64,000 bases of DNA from Mariniphaga sp964559175 (GTDB taxonomy: Bacteria > Bacteroidota > Bacteroidia > Bacteroidales > Prolixibacteraceae). Position numbers and translations under genes: made by a program. The DNA is taken from assembly GCA_964559175.1 (NCBI GenBank), contig CAZLGT010000019.1, forward strand, positions 1 to 64,000, read 5' to 3'. The notes under the pieces are model-generated. The model was not told the origin of the DNA. It worked only from the letters and a program-made list of their open reading frames with translations, and made no database searches. Positions 41,110 through 50,523 of the stretch are shown piece by piece (within the stretch, counting starts at the first letter, position 1; every line of letters starts with the position of its first letter).

Positions 41110-43401
41110 TTAAAATCTTATGGTTAATCCGCCACCGGCACCAAACCGGTTGTCGTAGCTGGCCATGAGTGAGAAATTCTTTGATAACATATACTCAGCC
41201 CCCGCATTCCAAGTTGTTTCATCAGCAAAGTTGGTGTTTTCACCCAGGTTGTTTACCCACCCAAAATCCATTTGATATTCATAGTACCCGAAAACAAATA
41301 AGCGGGGAAACAGCATCAGTTCCCGCCCAATTGCGAGGCGTGGCCTTAGCTCATTGTCAATCCTCACATCCATATTAAACATGTAAGGAGTAAACCAGCG
41401 AAAACCTGCTACTGCCGTGGTCGAAATTTCATCGAGGTTGTCTTTCTCTTCGTTCTCCATGTTCACACCTGCAAAAACAGTGAAATAATCGTATAAATAG
41501 CGTTCGTAAGTAAATTCGGCTTCCATGTTTTGGTTCCAGCCATATTCGGCGCTCAGGTTAAACTGGTTGCGCAGATTGGAAGTAACCAGGTTAATTTCGG
41601 CGAGGTGCGAGGCTACATCGGCCAGGCCCCAGGAATACCAGAGGTTGGTTTCGTGAATGAGTTTGGAAACCGGGTGTCCTTGTAAACGCGGGTCGCGCGG
41701 CGTGTCGTAACTAAAAATGCGGGCCATCCCGCCCATCAGATGATACAAAATGTGGCAGTGAAAAAACCAGTCGCCGTATTCATCGCCGTAAAATTCGACG
41801 GTTATCTGTTGCATGGGCGCCACATTTACCGTGTGTTTTAGCGGCGAATATTCCCCGTTTTCGTTAATGACCCTGAAAAAATGCCCGTGCAGGTGCATGG
41901 GGTGGTGCATCATGGTAAGGTTGTTGAAGGTGATGCGGGTAATTTCGCCTCCTTTGATAAGTATTTTATCGGTTTCTGAAAGCGGGATACCGTTCATGCT
42001 CCAGATGTAACGCTGCATGTTTCCGGTGAGGTTGAGCAGAACTTCTTTCACTGGCGCATCTGCGGGATAAGTAGTTTTTTCAAGTGCTTTTAAGAAATTG
42101 TAATGATACTCGGAATACATGCCTTCACCGCCCATATCCATGTCCATGTTCCTTCCGTCGGCATCTATTTGCTGCATCGTATCTTTTTCAGTTTTCTGCA
42201 TATTTTCCATTGCATGCCCATCCGCGTTTTGCATGTCATGTTTTGTCCTTTGTTCCTGTTCCATACCTTCCATTTCGGGCATTATCATTCCCCAGTTTTT
42301 GCGGAGGTGGTGCGGGTCGTCGTTTTTAGGCCTGAATTTTATGGCCGGTGCGCCCATGCGCATTTCCATTTTTGACATTTGCTGCATCATTTTTATTTTA
42401 TCGGGTGCGGGAATGACCGGGGCTTGAATGGCTTGCCCGGTTCCAATAAATGCCGAGGTTTTGCCCGAGCCGTCCTGTCCGGTGGCCGTGAATTCGATTT
42501 TGCCTTCTTGTGGCACGGTTACCAGGAAGTCGTATGTTTCGGCAATGGCAATAAACAGTTTGTCAGTTTTGTAGGGTTCAACCCTTAATCCGTCAGCCGC
42601 GACCAGGGTGGGGTTTCCACCACCAATCGACAACCAGAAGGCGGTAGATGCGGCGGCATTTATAACGCGCAACCTTACCTTTTCGCCCGGGTCTAAATTG
42701 GGGTATTCCCGGCTTGGTTCACCGTTTATCAGGAATTCCTCGTAATAAATGTCGGCAATGTCGGCACCTTCCATGCGGTCTTTCCAAAAGTTAAGCTGTG
42801 CGCCCAAAGCTCCGCGGGCAATCACCTGGTTAAGTGGCGTTGCTGTTCCTTTTTTGATGGTGTACCACTCCGTGCCACGTTTTAAATTCCGTAACACATT
42901 CATCGGTTTTTCATTTGTCCAGTCCGAAAGTACCAATACTAAATCTTTGTCGTAATCCAGTGTCTTTTCTCGTGGTTCAATAACCAAACCGCCGTAAACC
43001 CCGCTTTGTTCCTGTAACATGGTGTGCGAATGGTACCAGTACGTGCCGGCCTGTTTCAGCCGGAATTCGTATTTTTGGGTTTCGCCGGGCAAAATGGGCG
43101 GGGTGTTTAAATAAGGCACTCCATCATAAAAATTGGGGAGTAAAATGCCATGCCAGTGTACGGAAGTCTCTTCATCCATTTCGTTTTTAACGTAAATAAC
43201 TGCATAATCACCCTCGGTAAATTGCAGGGTTGGTCCCGGTATGCTATTATTGATAGTCATGCCCATCACATCTTTACCTGCTTTGTTAACGGTTTCCTGC
43301 CGCAGGGTTAGATGGTAGGTAGTTGTATCGGTTTGGGACAAAGCTGAATTTCCGGCCAATATAAGTAAGGCGAAAAATAAAAAAGTAAAACTTAATTTCA
43401 T
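41110..43401 (-). CDS. Multicopper oxidase fused to a CopB-like outer-membrane domain
   Basis: 763 residues. The first about 560 form a three-domain multicopper oxidase with all four copper motifs: HWHGILLP, YWYHSHTMLQEQSG, HPMHLHGHFF and FHCHILYHLMGGM. A Met/His-rich stretch (DMDMGGEGM region, about residues 380-425) precedes the last oxidase part. The final about 190 residues start near LYSWGL-like WYSWGLADVASH and resemble the barrel of CopB (RLAIGRELMLFPRLF, FGAGGGLTIRF at the end). So PcoA/CopA-type oxidation and a PcoB/CopB-like membrane part are on one chain. Secreted, signal peptide present. Confidence 0.85.
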   Translation of the reverse strand: MKLSFTFLFFALLILAGNSALSQTDTTTYHLTLRQETVNKAGKDVMGMTINNSIPGPTLQFTEGDYAVIYVKNEMDEETSVHWHGILLPNFYDGVPYLNTPPILPGETQKYEFRLKQAGTYWYHSHTMLQEQSGVYGGLVIEPREKTLDYDKDLVLVLSDWTNEKPMNVLRNLKRGTEWYTIKKGTATPLNQVIARGALGAQLNFWKDRMEGADIADIYYEEFLINGEPSREYPNLDPGEKVRLRVINAAASTAFWLSIGGGNPTLVAADGLRVEPYKTDKLFIAIAETYDFLVTVPQEGKIEFTATGQDGSGKTSAFIGTGQAIQAPVIPAPDKIKMMQQMSKMEMRMGAPAIKFRPKNDDPHHLRKNWGMIMPEMEGMEQEQRTKHDMQNADGHAMENMQKTEKDTMQQIDADGRNMDMDMGGEGMYSEYHYNFLKALEKTTYPADAPVKEVLLNLTGNMQRYIWSMNGIPLSETDKILIKGGEITRITFNNLTMMHHPMHLHGHFFRVINENGEYSPLKHTVNVAPMQQITVEFYGDEYGDWFFHCHILYHLMGGMARIFSYDTPRDPRLQGHPVSKLIHETNLWYSWGLADVASHLAEINLVTSNLRNQFNLSAEYGWNQNMEAEFTYERYLYDYFTVFAGVNMENEEKDNLDEISTTAVAGFRWFTPYMFNMDVRIDNELRPRLAIGRELMLFPRLFVFGYYEYQMDFGWVNNLGENTNFADETTWNAGAEYMLSKNFSLMASYDNRFGAGGGLTIRF

Positions 43402-43452
43402 GGTTTTTTTAATTTTAAAGATTGTTGAAATATCATAAATACGGCATTCCCA

Positions 43453-43893
43453 TCACTTTCTGCTGGAACGGGTTGTCTTCGACTGTGGGTTGTCGATTAA
43501 CTCATAACCCGCTGCTTTCCATGCATTCATGCCGCCTTTTAAATTGTAAATATTTGAATATTCCTCGTCCGCAAGTTCTTCTGCGGCAATGGTACTCATA
43601 CGGTCGCTCCGGCAATACAATACAATTTTTTTATCTTTCGCAGGTAATTCATTCAGATGCTCCATTATTTTGTTATAAGGAATGAGTAAATCGGTTTTTG
43701 GAATTTCCCCGGCATACGGGATGTGCACGTTTACAAGCGTGAAACTTTTTTTGTTTTCCATCATTTGATGAAGTTGAGATGCTGAAATTTTGTTCACGCT
43801 ATCTTTTTGCAATTTTCCAGGTGCTGTATTTCCCGCACAAAGCAGTGTAAACGAAAATATTAAAACTGTAATTATTGGAATAAACTTTTTCAT
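43453..43893 (-). CDS. Secreted rhodanese-domain protein
   Basis: 146 residues with a signal peptide (FTLLCAGNTA) and a single rhodanese domain: HIPYAGEIP, VLYCRSDRMSTIA (catalytic Cys) and NLKGGMNAWKAAGYELI. It may carry sulfur or bind copper through the active Cys in the periplasm. A perfect Shine-Dalgarno AAAGGAGG stands 6 bases before the ATG. Confidence 0.83.
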   Translation of the reverse strand: MKKFIPIITVLIFSFTLLCAGNTAPGKLQKDSVNKISASQLHQMMENKKSFTLVNVHIPYAGEIPKTDLLIPYNKIMEHLNELPAKDKKIVLYCRSDRMSTIAAEELADEEYSNIYNLKGGMNAWKAAGYELIDNPQSKTTRSSRK

Positions 43894-43916
43894 ATTAACC
43901 TCCTTTTAAACATTTT

Positions 43917-44252
43917 TTATTGATAGAATAAATCGCCGTAACCCCAAATTAAAGTACCAATAAGAATATTCAAATTAGCAACGGTTTCGAGATATCCATG
44001 ACTTTTGGTGGGGTGGATTTTTTCGAGATTTGCCTTTTTGCCCGCAGCCAACTTTCTCAACTGCTGGCGATGGTATTCATTCCTGCCTTTTAACAACATC
44101 TGTTTTGCCACAACAGTAATGAGTACCATCATCGATCCTGACCTTGAAAACATTGAATTCCCCATCCGTATTTGAAGATAGCATGAAACCAAAACCACCA
44201 GCCATGCGGATATTAAAACGAAGGTTGGCTTAAGGTTGTTTGTTTTATTCAT
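43917..44252 (-). CDS. Hypothetical small membrane protein
   Basis: 111 residues with two hydrophobic segments near the N-terminus (about 12-27 and 38-50), a basic loop, and one near the C-terminus (LNILIGTLIWGYGDLF). No family recognised. It lies between the rhodanese and a secreted hypothetical gene in the same direction. Confidence 0.6.
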   Translation of the reverse strand: MNKTNNLKPTFVLISAWLVVLVSCYLQIRMGNSMFSRSGSMMVLITVVAKQMLLKGRNEYHRQQLRKLAAGKKANLEKIHPTKSHGYLETVANLNILIGTLIWGYGDLFYQ

Positions 44253-44282
44253 GATGATTTTTTGGTAACTTTCAAATTAATA

Positions 44283-44966
44283 TCATTTACCGACCGCATT
44301 GTAATTCACTATAAAAAAACTGCCACTTTTGTTTTGGAACTTTTGGCTCATCAAAAATTTTTCTGCGTTCAGCATTTCAATAACCTCGTATTGAATCGAC
44401 TTCACACGTAACCCCCACAAATAGGCTTCAACTGTTAAGTCAGATGTAAGGATATAATTACCGGTTTCCATTTCAAGGCTCCTGTTTTTTATCGAAATCC
44501 GGTTCTTAGAACCAAAAAATCCTAAAAGCCCCGACTTGACAGACATCTCAACACTGAGGTCATTTAACTTTTTAGCATTGTCTGAAAAATCATATAGTTC
44601 TTTAAACTTCGGCGATGAAGTTTCGATGACATATTCTGCATCATTTTGCCGGGCGAACGGGAAAACAGTGAGAAGGACATTTGATTCGTCCGGCTTGCAA
44701 ACATAATCAGTGGTATAGCTGTCGGTTAGCTTATCCTTTTCATCAAATAGCGACACCCTGATTTGCACTGATAAAATTCCTTTCAGCGTATCCAGGTTAC
44801 TGATTGAGAACTTTTGTTTCGAGATTTTGTCGCCTGCTTCATTATAGCCCTTACGGATAATATCCCTGCCCGCAATTTGTTCAATGAGCATATTATCCTG
44901 TCCCCGGCATATTCTGCCCCATGCCAGCAAAATCATCGCTATAATAAAGTACTTATTTCTTAACAT
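44283..44966 (-). CDS. Hypothetical secreted protein, possibly lipid- or carbohydrate-binding
   Basis: 227 residues with a signal peptide (AWGRICRGQDN), then a beta-rich chain with an internal SVEMSVKSGLLGFFGSKN. It resembles DUF3108-like secreted proteins in length and pattern, but I do not recognise it firmly. It starts 7 bp after the type II GAPDH gene and is probably cotranscribed. Confidence 0.55.
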   Translation of the reverse strand: MLRNKYFIIAMILLAWGRICRGQDNMLIEQIAGRDIIRKGYNEAGDKISKQKFSISNLDTLKGILSVQIRVSLFDEKDKLTDSYTTDYVCKPDESNVLLTVFPFARQNDAEYVIETSSPKFKELYDFSDNAKKLNDLSVEMSVKSGLLGFFGSKNRISIKNRSLEMETGNYILTSDLTVEAYLWGLRVKSIQYEVIEMLNAEKFLMSQKFQNKSGSFFIVNYNAVGK

Positions 44967-44973
44967 TCTGTCC

Positions 44974-46002
44974 CTAAAAATTCTGACGTACCCCCAAACT
45001 TTTATTGGTTTTCCGAATAGAATTTTCGGAATCTTTTTCCATTTCGGTCATTGCCCTGATGGCATCAATGGTTTCCGGGATTACAATGGCCTGGTTGTCC
45101 ACTACGTAAGCATAAAACAATTCATCGCCTTGCACTTTCAACATGTCCTGCCACAGGGCCACTTCGTACATATCACCATAAGGCCTGTTCAATGCCAGCA
45201 TCAGCTCTTTGATGGCGTTATTGGCCGAAAGCCCGTCACCGTAGTTGATAAAAGCAACACGGGTGGATGTGCGAAAAGCATCCAGCACTTCCTCTTTACT
45301 TGCTTCCCTGGTGAGTTGCACATTCCAGTAATGCAAATGGCTGAGGGTTTCCGGGACTTTAACGGCCGCAGTTATTACATCCAAACCGGGATCAACAGTC
45401 TGCGCATCGGGCCCCTGGTGGCTGGGGATTTCCTTTTCAGGCACCAGCGTGTTCATTATCCCGTTCAGGTGGCTTTCCCAGGGATCGGTTGCCCGGCGGA
45501 GCAGTGTCCCCCTTGCTTTTTTCAACAACCCCGCGTTTTTCAGGGCGGTAAGCGTACGTACAATAGAGGTTGTATTGCATGATACAACCCTCGTTGACTC
45601 CCGTCCTAATGCTGTTTCATAATTGCTTTCGGCGCTGAAAGAATGTCCGGTTGTTTCGTGTTTTTCCCCGCCCTGAACAATAAATTTCAGGTTGGCTTCT
45701 TTGTATTTCTCAATATTTTTGGCAGCGATTTTCTTCGGGGTGCAATCCACAATAATATCTGCCTTTTTTATCAGGTCGGAAAGGGTACCTTGTACTTGTA
45801 TTTCTGCATTTTCCATTTGCTTCCTGAAGTCGTCATTAAAAGCAAATACCGGATATTCCCTTTGCAGAGCTATTTTTATCCGCCAGTCGGTAATAATATC
45901 GCAAACCCCGGCCAGTTCCATATCGTCCTGTAAGGCAACGGCTTCCGCTACCCGTTTTCCAATTACGCCATATCCGTTGATGGCAACTTTTATTTTTTTC
46001 AT
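44974..46002 (-). CDS. Type II (archaeal-type) glyceraldehyde-3-phosphate dehydrogenase
   Basis: 342 residues. NAD(P) fold INGYGVIGKRVAEAV at the start, and the catalytic Cys C142 in VVSCNTTSIVRT, with LRRATDPWE and HLHYWNVQL, match the archaeal phosphorylating GAPDH family rather than bacterial GapA. It converts glyceraldehyde-3-phosphate to 1,3-bisphosphoglycerate. The start overlaps the MFS gene stop by 4 bp (ATGA), so the two are translationally coupled. A second glycolytic enzyme, FbaB, lies upstream of the MFS gene. GAPDH is a known target of copper and arsenate toxicity, so a bypass role is inferred. Confidence 0.9.
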   Translation of the reverse strand: MKKIKVAINGYGVIGKRVAEAVALQDDMELAGVCDIITDWRIKIALQREYPVFAFNDDFRKQMENAEIQVQGTLSDLIKKADIIVDCTPKKIAAKNIEKYKEANLKFIVQGGEKHETTGHSFSAESNYETALGRESTRVVSCNTTSIVRTLTALKNAGLLKKARGTLLRRATDPWESHLNGIMNTLVPEKEIPSHQGPDAQTVDPGLDVITAAVKVPETLSHLHYWNVQLTREASKEEVLDAFRTSTRVAFINYGDGLSANNAIKELMLALNRPYGDMYEVALWQDMLKVQGDELFYAYVVDNQAIVIPETIDAIRAMTEMEKDSENSIRKTNKSLGVRQNF

Positions 46003-47231
46003 TTTTTTAAGATTTTATTTTTGTTAAATTGAATAAATGCCACTAAAACAAGAAGGCCACCTGCAACATAAAAAGGGGCATTGTTATTTAAAGTATAGAT
46101 AGCTGTCCCAAATAAGGGGCCGACAATTTGCCCGATTCCGCTAAAGGAAGATTGCATGCCCAGGGCCCAGCCCGAAGACCTATTTTCCTGCAGGGAAATA
46201 AGGGTAATCAGGTTGGGAATGACCAGGGATGTGCCTAACCCGAAAAGCCCTATGGACGTGATAAGGTACCATGTGTCCTGGTCCACAACAAATAACATCA
46301 AAACAGCCCCGGCTATCAGGAACCCATATAATATCTGTTTTTTAATATTTTGGAAAATTAACGGGCCCCATTTTGCAATCACGGGCTGTAAAATGGCCAT
46401 TACAAGGCCACAAACCAACAATCCTATGCCGATAAATGAAGCCGAATAATTTCTAACATCCTTACCATAGAGAATAAAAACAGACTCAAATAGAGTTATG
46501 GCAAATTGTATGGTCAATGACAATATCAGTAATTCACCCATACTTTTCCATTTCCCTTTCGGGAATATTTGAAAAGTCAGTTTTCGCCGTGCAGTTGCAG
46601 GTACTCTTTTTGTGCGTTTCAAAACAAACAGGGAAGCCACTAGGGTGATGACGCCTAAAATAGCGAGAGCCAGAAAGGGCACACTAAAACGGTCAATCAT
46701 CCAGTGGCCGGACTGCCATTTGAAATGCAGGTTGTTATTGATGAGCAAGCCGCTTATACCGGGTCCGGTAATTACACCGGCACTTGCGGCAGTTCCTGCC
46801 CAGGCTATTGCCCGGGTACGTTTTTCTTTGGTAGTAATGTCGCTGATGTAAGCGTTGACCACCGGTACCAGAAAAGAAGAAAGCAGGCTGCCCAAAATTC
46901 GTGCTGTATAAAGCATGGCTAGGTTGGTGCTGAACGCAATCATAATTTGCATAAGCGCGTAACCTCCAAGTCCAAGGATAATAAGCGCCCTGGGACCTGT
47001 CCGATCGGAAACTTTCCCCCAAAAGGGCGCTGTGAATACCAGGGCAAAGGGATAAATAGCCGTGAGTATACTAAAATGGAAGGATATGTCGGTATTACCG
47101 TTCCCGGCAGATGTCACCAGCCGTTCGATAAAAAAGGGCAGGACCGGCAATAAAACCCCGTATCCGGTCATTACCACAAATAGACAGACCAGTAAAACGA
47201 TGAATTTTTTATTTAGCATTAAGTTACCCAT
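45999..47231 (-). CDS. MFS transporter between GAPDH and aldolase genes
   Basis: 410 residues, 12 predicted helices with the MFS loop FWGKVSDRTGPRALII of the DHA1/TetA drug-efflux branch. It lies between class I aldolase (45 bp upstream) and type II GAPDH (4-bp overlap downstream). It does not resemble ArsJ in sequence, but the placing is like the GAPDH-ArsJ pairs that export 1-arseno-3-phosphoglycerate. Substrate unknown: a drug, a metabolite of the two enzymes or an organo-metal product. Confidence 0.85.
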   Translation of the reverse strand: MGNLMLNKKFIVLLVCLFVVMTGYGVLLPVLPFFIERLVTSAGNGNTDISFHFSILTAIYPFALVFTAPFWGKVSDRTGPRALIILGLGGYALMQIMIAFSTNLAMLYTARILGSLLSSFLVPVVNAYISDITTKEKRTRAIAWAGTAASAGVITGPGISGLLINNNLHFKWQSGHWMIDRFSVPFLALAILGVITLVASLFVLKRTKRVPATARRKLTFQIFPKGKWKSMGELLILSLTIQFAITLFESVFILYGKDVRNYSASFIGIGLLVCGLVMAILQPVIAKWGPLIFQNIKKQILYGFLIAGAVLMLFVVDQDTWYLITSIGLFGLGTSLVIPNLITLISLQENRSSGWALGMQSSFSGIGQIVGPLFGTAIYTLNNNAPFYVAGGLLVLVAFIQFNKNKILKK

Positions 47232-47276
47232 TGGCTAAGATCTCTTTTTTCTGTTTAATAGGTTGTTTCCATGAAA

Positions 47277-48341
47277 TCATGCAATGGTAATATCTTCTGA
47301 AAGATATACATCCTGAATGATATTCAGTAATTGGACGCCTTCCTTAAACGGGCGTTGAAACGCCTTTCTTCCTGAAATCAGCCCGGTACCCCCCGCTCTT
47401 TTGTTGATCACGGCAGTGCGCACTGCCTCCGCAAAATCGGACGCTCCTGAAGAGGCGCCCCCCGAATTGATCAAACCGATTTTACCCATATAGTTGTTGA
47501 TCACCTGGTAACGACAGAGGTCAATAGGGTGATTGGTGGCAAGCTTATCATACATCGCCGGCTCAGTTTTTCCAAATTTGAGATCACGGAATCCTCCATT
47601 AGTATCAGGAAGTTTTTGTTTGATCAGGTCGGCCTTAATCGTTACTCCGATATGGTTGGCCTGTCCGGTAAGATCTGCTGCGGTGTGGTAATCCCTGTCT
47701 GCTGTTTTAAAGGCAGTATTCCGGGTATAACACCATAAGATGGTTCCCAATCCAAGTTCGTGCGCTTGCTCAAAAGCCTCCGACACTTCCTGTATCTGAC
47801 GGTCAGCCTCTGCAGAGCCAAAGTAAATAGTGGCTCCAACAGACGCCGCCCCCAGGTTCCAGGCCTCGCGTACCGACCCAAACATAATCTGGTCGTAGGT
47901 GTTGGGATAGGTCAATAATTCGTTGTGGTTTATTTTTACTATAAAGGGAATTTTATGCGCATATTTCCGGGCATGTAACGCCAGACCCCCAAAGGTAGTG
48001 GCCACTGCGTTGCACCCGCCTTCAATTGCCAGTTTGATGATATTTTCAGGGTCGAAATACATCGGGTTTGGAGCAAAAGAGCTGCCTGCTGTATGCTCAA
48101 TACCCTGGTCAACAGGCAATATTGACAGGAAACCGGTACCGCCCAGCCTGCCATGATTATAAATAGAAGCGAGGCTTTTCAGCACTTGTACGTTGCGGTC
48201 GCTTCCTGTAAAAACCTTATCGAAATAATCAGGACCGGGAAGCGTAAGCTGGTCTACTGTTACAGTTTTACACTTATGTGTTAATAAATCATCCCGGGAA
48301 TCACCCAGGTATTCTTTAATTTTTTCTATATTGTACATCAT
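47277..48341 (-). CDS. fbaB: Class I fructose-bisphosphate aldolase, FbaB/DhnA type
   Basis: 354 residues, collinear with E. coli FbaB by eye (LAGTGYLSILPVDQG-like region residues 67-80, HNE.L.YPNTYDQ 139-151, GATIYFGS 169-176, AVRTAVINKRAGG near 308-320). The Schiff-base lysine lies in TIKADLIKQK (residues 234-243). It splits fructose-1,6-bisphosphate without a metal, unlike zinc-dependent class II aldolases, so it should tolerate mis-metallation by copper. It follows the CopB-type ATPase by 28 bp. Confidence 0.92.
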   Translation of the reverse strand: MMYNIEKIKEYLGDSRDDLLTHKCKTVTVDQLTLPGPDYFDKVFTGSDRNVQVLKSLASIYNHGRLGGTGFLSILPVDQGIEHTAGSSFAPNPMYFDPENIIKLAIEGGCNAVATTFGGLALHARKYAHKIPFIVKINHNELLTYPNTYDQIMFGSVREAWNLGAASVGATIYFGSAEADRQIQEVSEAFEQAHELGLGTILWCYTRNTAFKTADRDYHTAADLTGQANHIGVTIKADLIKQKLPDTNGGFRDLKFGKTEPAMYDKLATNHPIDLCRYQVINNYMGKIGLINSGGASSGASDFAEAVRTAVINKRAGGTGLISGRKAFQRPFKEGVQLLNIIQDVYLSEDITIA

Positions 48342-48369
48342 ATTTGTACTTTCTTTTAAATAATTGTTT

Positions 48370-50472
48370 TTATTTTTTCATTTTCCGTTTTAAGAATTGC
48401 GCATTAATGGCGACAATTATAGTGCTCAGGCTCATAAAAACAGCCCCTACTGCAGGGCCTAACACAAAGCCCGCAGAGTATAAAACACCTGCGGCCAGCG
48501 GGATCGCCACTGTATTATAACCTGTGGCCCAAACGAGGTTTTGGATCATTTTGTTGTAGGTTGCTTTACCAAACAAAATCAGATTGGCAATATCTTTTGG
48601 ATTGCTGTTTACCAGCACGATATCGGCTGTTTCAGCCGCTATATCCGTTCCCGATCCCACGGCAATGCCCACATTGGCTTGTGCCAGCGCCGGTGCATCG
48701 TTTACGCCGTCGCCGGTCATGGCTACAAATTCGCCCTTGCCCTGTAGTTCTTTTACGACCTCCACTTTTTGATGGGGTAAAACCTCAGAGAAATAGCCAT
48801 CCAACCCAAGTTCGGATGCAACTGCTTTGGCCACTCTTTCATTATCGCCGGTAGCCATAAATGTTTTGATATTGTTATCTTTAAATGTTTTGATGGCTTC
48901 CCTGCTTTCGGGGCGAATGGCATCCGACAGCGCGATATAACCTGCAACCTTTTCATCTATAATTACAAACACCACTGTTTCCGCCTCGCTTGAAACGGAA
49001 CCTTCGGGCATTTCCCAGTTTTTCTCTTTTAAGTAACCGGGGCTTACTACTTTCACTTGTTTCCCTTCAACCTTAGCTTCAACACCCTTTCCGGTAATGG
49101 CGTTAAATTTTTCAGTTTTGGGGATATTTACTTTCAATTCTTTCAGTTTATTTATGATGCCAACAGCAATCGGGTGTTCCGAGTTTTGCTCCAAAGCGCC
49201 GGCCAGGCGGAACATTTCTTCTTTTTTTATTGCTTTGTTTATCGATTCATACCTGGCAACGCCAAAAACACCCGTTGTCAAGGTTCCTGTTTTATCAAAC
49301 AGAAGTGTCGTAATTTTTCTTGATTCTTCAAAGGCTGTGCGGTTGCGGATGAGCAGGCCGTTTTGCGCCGACACGGCCGTTGAAATGGCCACTACCAGCG
49401 GTATGGCCAGCCCTAACGCGTGCGGACAGGCAATAACCATGACCGTGACCATCCGTTCCAGGGCAAAAACAAAATCGTAGCCAAGCAACAGCCACACGGT
49501 TAAAGTCCCAAACCCAATGGTAAGGGCAATGTAAGTAAGCCATTTAGCCGCCCTGTCGGAAAGGTTCTGCATTTTCGACTTGCTTTTTTGTGCCTCTTCA
49601 ACCATTTTTATCACCTTGTTCAGGTAGCTGTCCTTACCGGTGCCCACAACCTTTACTTTCAGTGATCCGTTGCCATTAATGGATCCCCCGATCACCTTAT
49701 CGTCCTTTTCTTTTTTTACCGGTTTTGATTCGCCCGTAAGCATCGACTCGTTCAGGTAACTGCTACCATCCACTATAACCCCGTCAGCCGATACTTTCTC
49801 TCCGGGTTTGATAAGGATGATATCATTTTTTTTGAGTTCTTCCAGTTTCACATCTTCCACCTGGTCGCCTTTCACCCGGTGCGCTTCGGCAGGCATCATG
49901 CTTACCAGCAATTGAAGGGCCTTTGATGCTCCCAATACCGATTTCATTTCCAGCCAGTGGCCCAATAACATGATGTCGATCAATGTAACAAGCTCCCAGA
50001 AAAAATCTTCTCCTTTAAGTCCAAATACAGTCGCAGCACTGTAAAAATAAGCGACTGAAATAGCCATTGATATCAATGTCATCATTCCGGGGCCTTTGGC
50101 TTTTATCTCCTCATAAAACCCTTTTAGAAAAGGCCAGCCACCCCAAAAATAAACAAAGGTAGAAAGGATCAGCAGAATATATTTGTTGCCCGGGAGTAGC
50201 CACTCGTAACCCAAAAAATTCTGGATCATGGGTGAGAAAACCAGAATTGGGATTGAAATGATGGTTGAAACCCAAAACCGTGTGCGAAAGTCTTTGATCA
50301 TCATGGCATGGTGATCGTGTGACCCGTCACCGTGGCCACCGTGATTACCTTTTTTCTGCTTGTGCCCTTCATGATGTTTATGCTGTTTATGCCCCTCATG
50401 ATTTTTGTGTTCTTCATGATGTTCATGCGCCTTGTGGTGTTCGTGCTCCTGATGATTGTGTTGCTTATCCAT
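48370..50472 (-). CDS. copB: CopB-type P1B ATPase with His-rich N-terminus
   Basis: 700 residues. The first 55 are a His-rich segment (HHEEHKNHEGHKQHKHH), followed by eight membrane helices; the transport motif is CPH (349-351), with DKTGT (393-397), HPIAVGI and GDGVNDAPALAQ. CPH places it in the P1B-3 group, which exports Cu(II) or Ag(I)/Cu(I), and differs from the CPC pump at 10525. No heavy-metal-binding domains. Follows a cytosolic rhodanese gene by 51 bp. Confidence 0.93.
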   Translation of the reverse strand: MDKQHNHQEHEHHKAHEHHEEHKNHEGHKQHKHHEGHKQKKGNHGGHGDGSHDHHAMMIKDFRTRFWVSTIISIPILVFSPMIQNFLGYEWLLPGNKYILLILSTFVYFWGGWPFLKGFYEEIKAKGPGMMTLISMAISVAYFYSAATVFGLKGEDFFWELVTLIDIMLLGHWLEMKSVLGASKALQLLVSMMPAEAHRVKGDQVEDVKLEELKKNDIILIKPGEKVSADGVIVDGSSYLNESMLTGESKPVKKEKDDKVIGGSINGNGSLKVKVVGTGKDSYLNKVIKMVEEAQKSKSKMQNLSDRAAKWLTYIALTIGFGTLTVWLLLGYDFVFALERMVTVMVIACPHALGLAIPLVVAISTAVSAQNGLLIRNRTAFEESRKITTLLFDKTGTLTTGVFGVARYESINKAIKKEEMFRLAGALEQNSEHPIAVGIINKLKELKVNIPKTEKFNAITGKGVEAKVEGKQVKVVSPGYLKEKNWEMPEGSVSSEAETVVFVIIDEKVAGYIALSDAIRPESREAIKTFKDNNIKTFMATGDNERVAKAVASELGLDGYFSEVLPHQKVEVVKELQGKGEFVAMTGDGVNDAPALAQANVGIAVGSGTDIAAETADIVLVNSNPKDIANLILFGKATYNKMIQNLVWATGYNTVAIPLAAGVLYSAGFVLGPAVGAVFMSLSTIIVAINAQFLKRKMKK

Positions 50473-50523
50473 TTCGCTTCATTTTAATTTATCAGATGAC
50501 ATTTTTCTGCTTTAATATTTGGG

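Noticed and set aside
45999..47231. Calling the MFS transporter ArsJ
   Set aside because: Its sequence is of the DHA1/TetA drug-efflux type and no ars genes are in the window; only the position next to GAPDH is similar.
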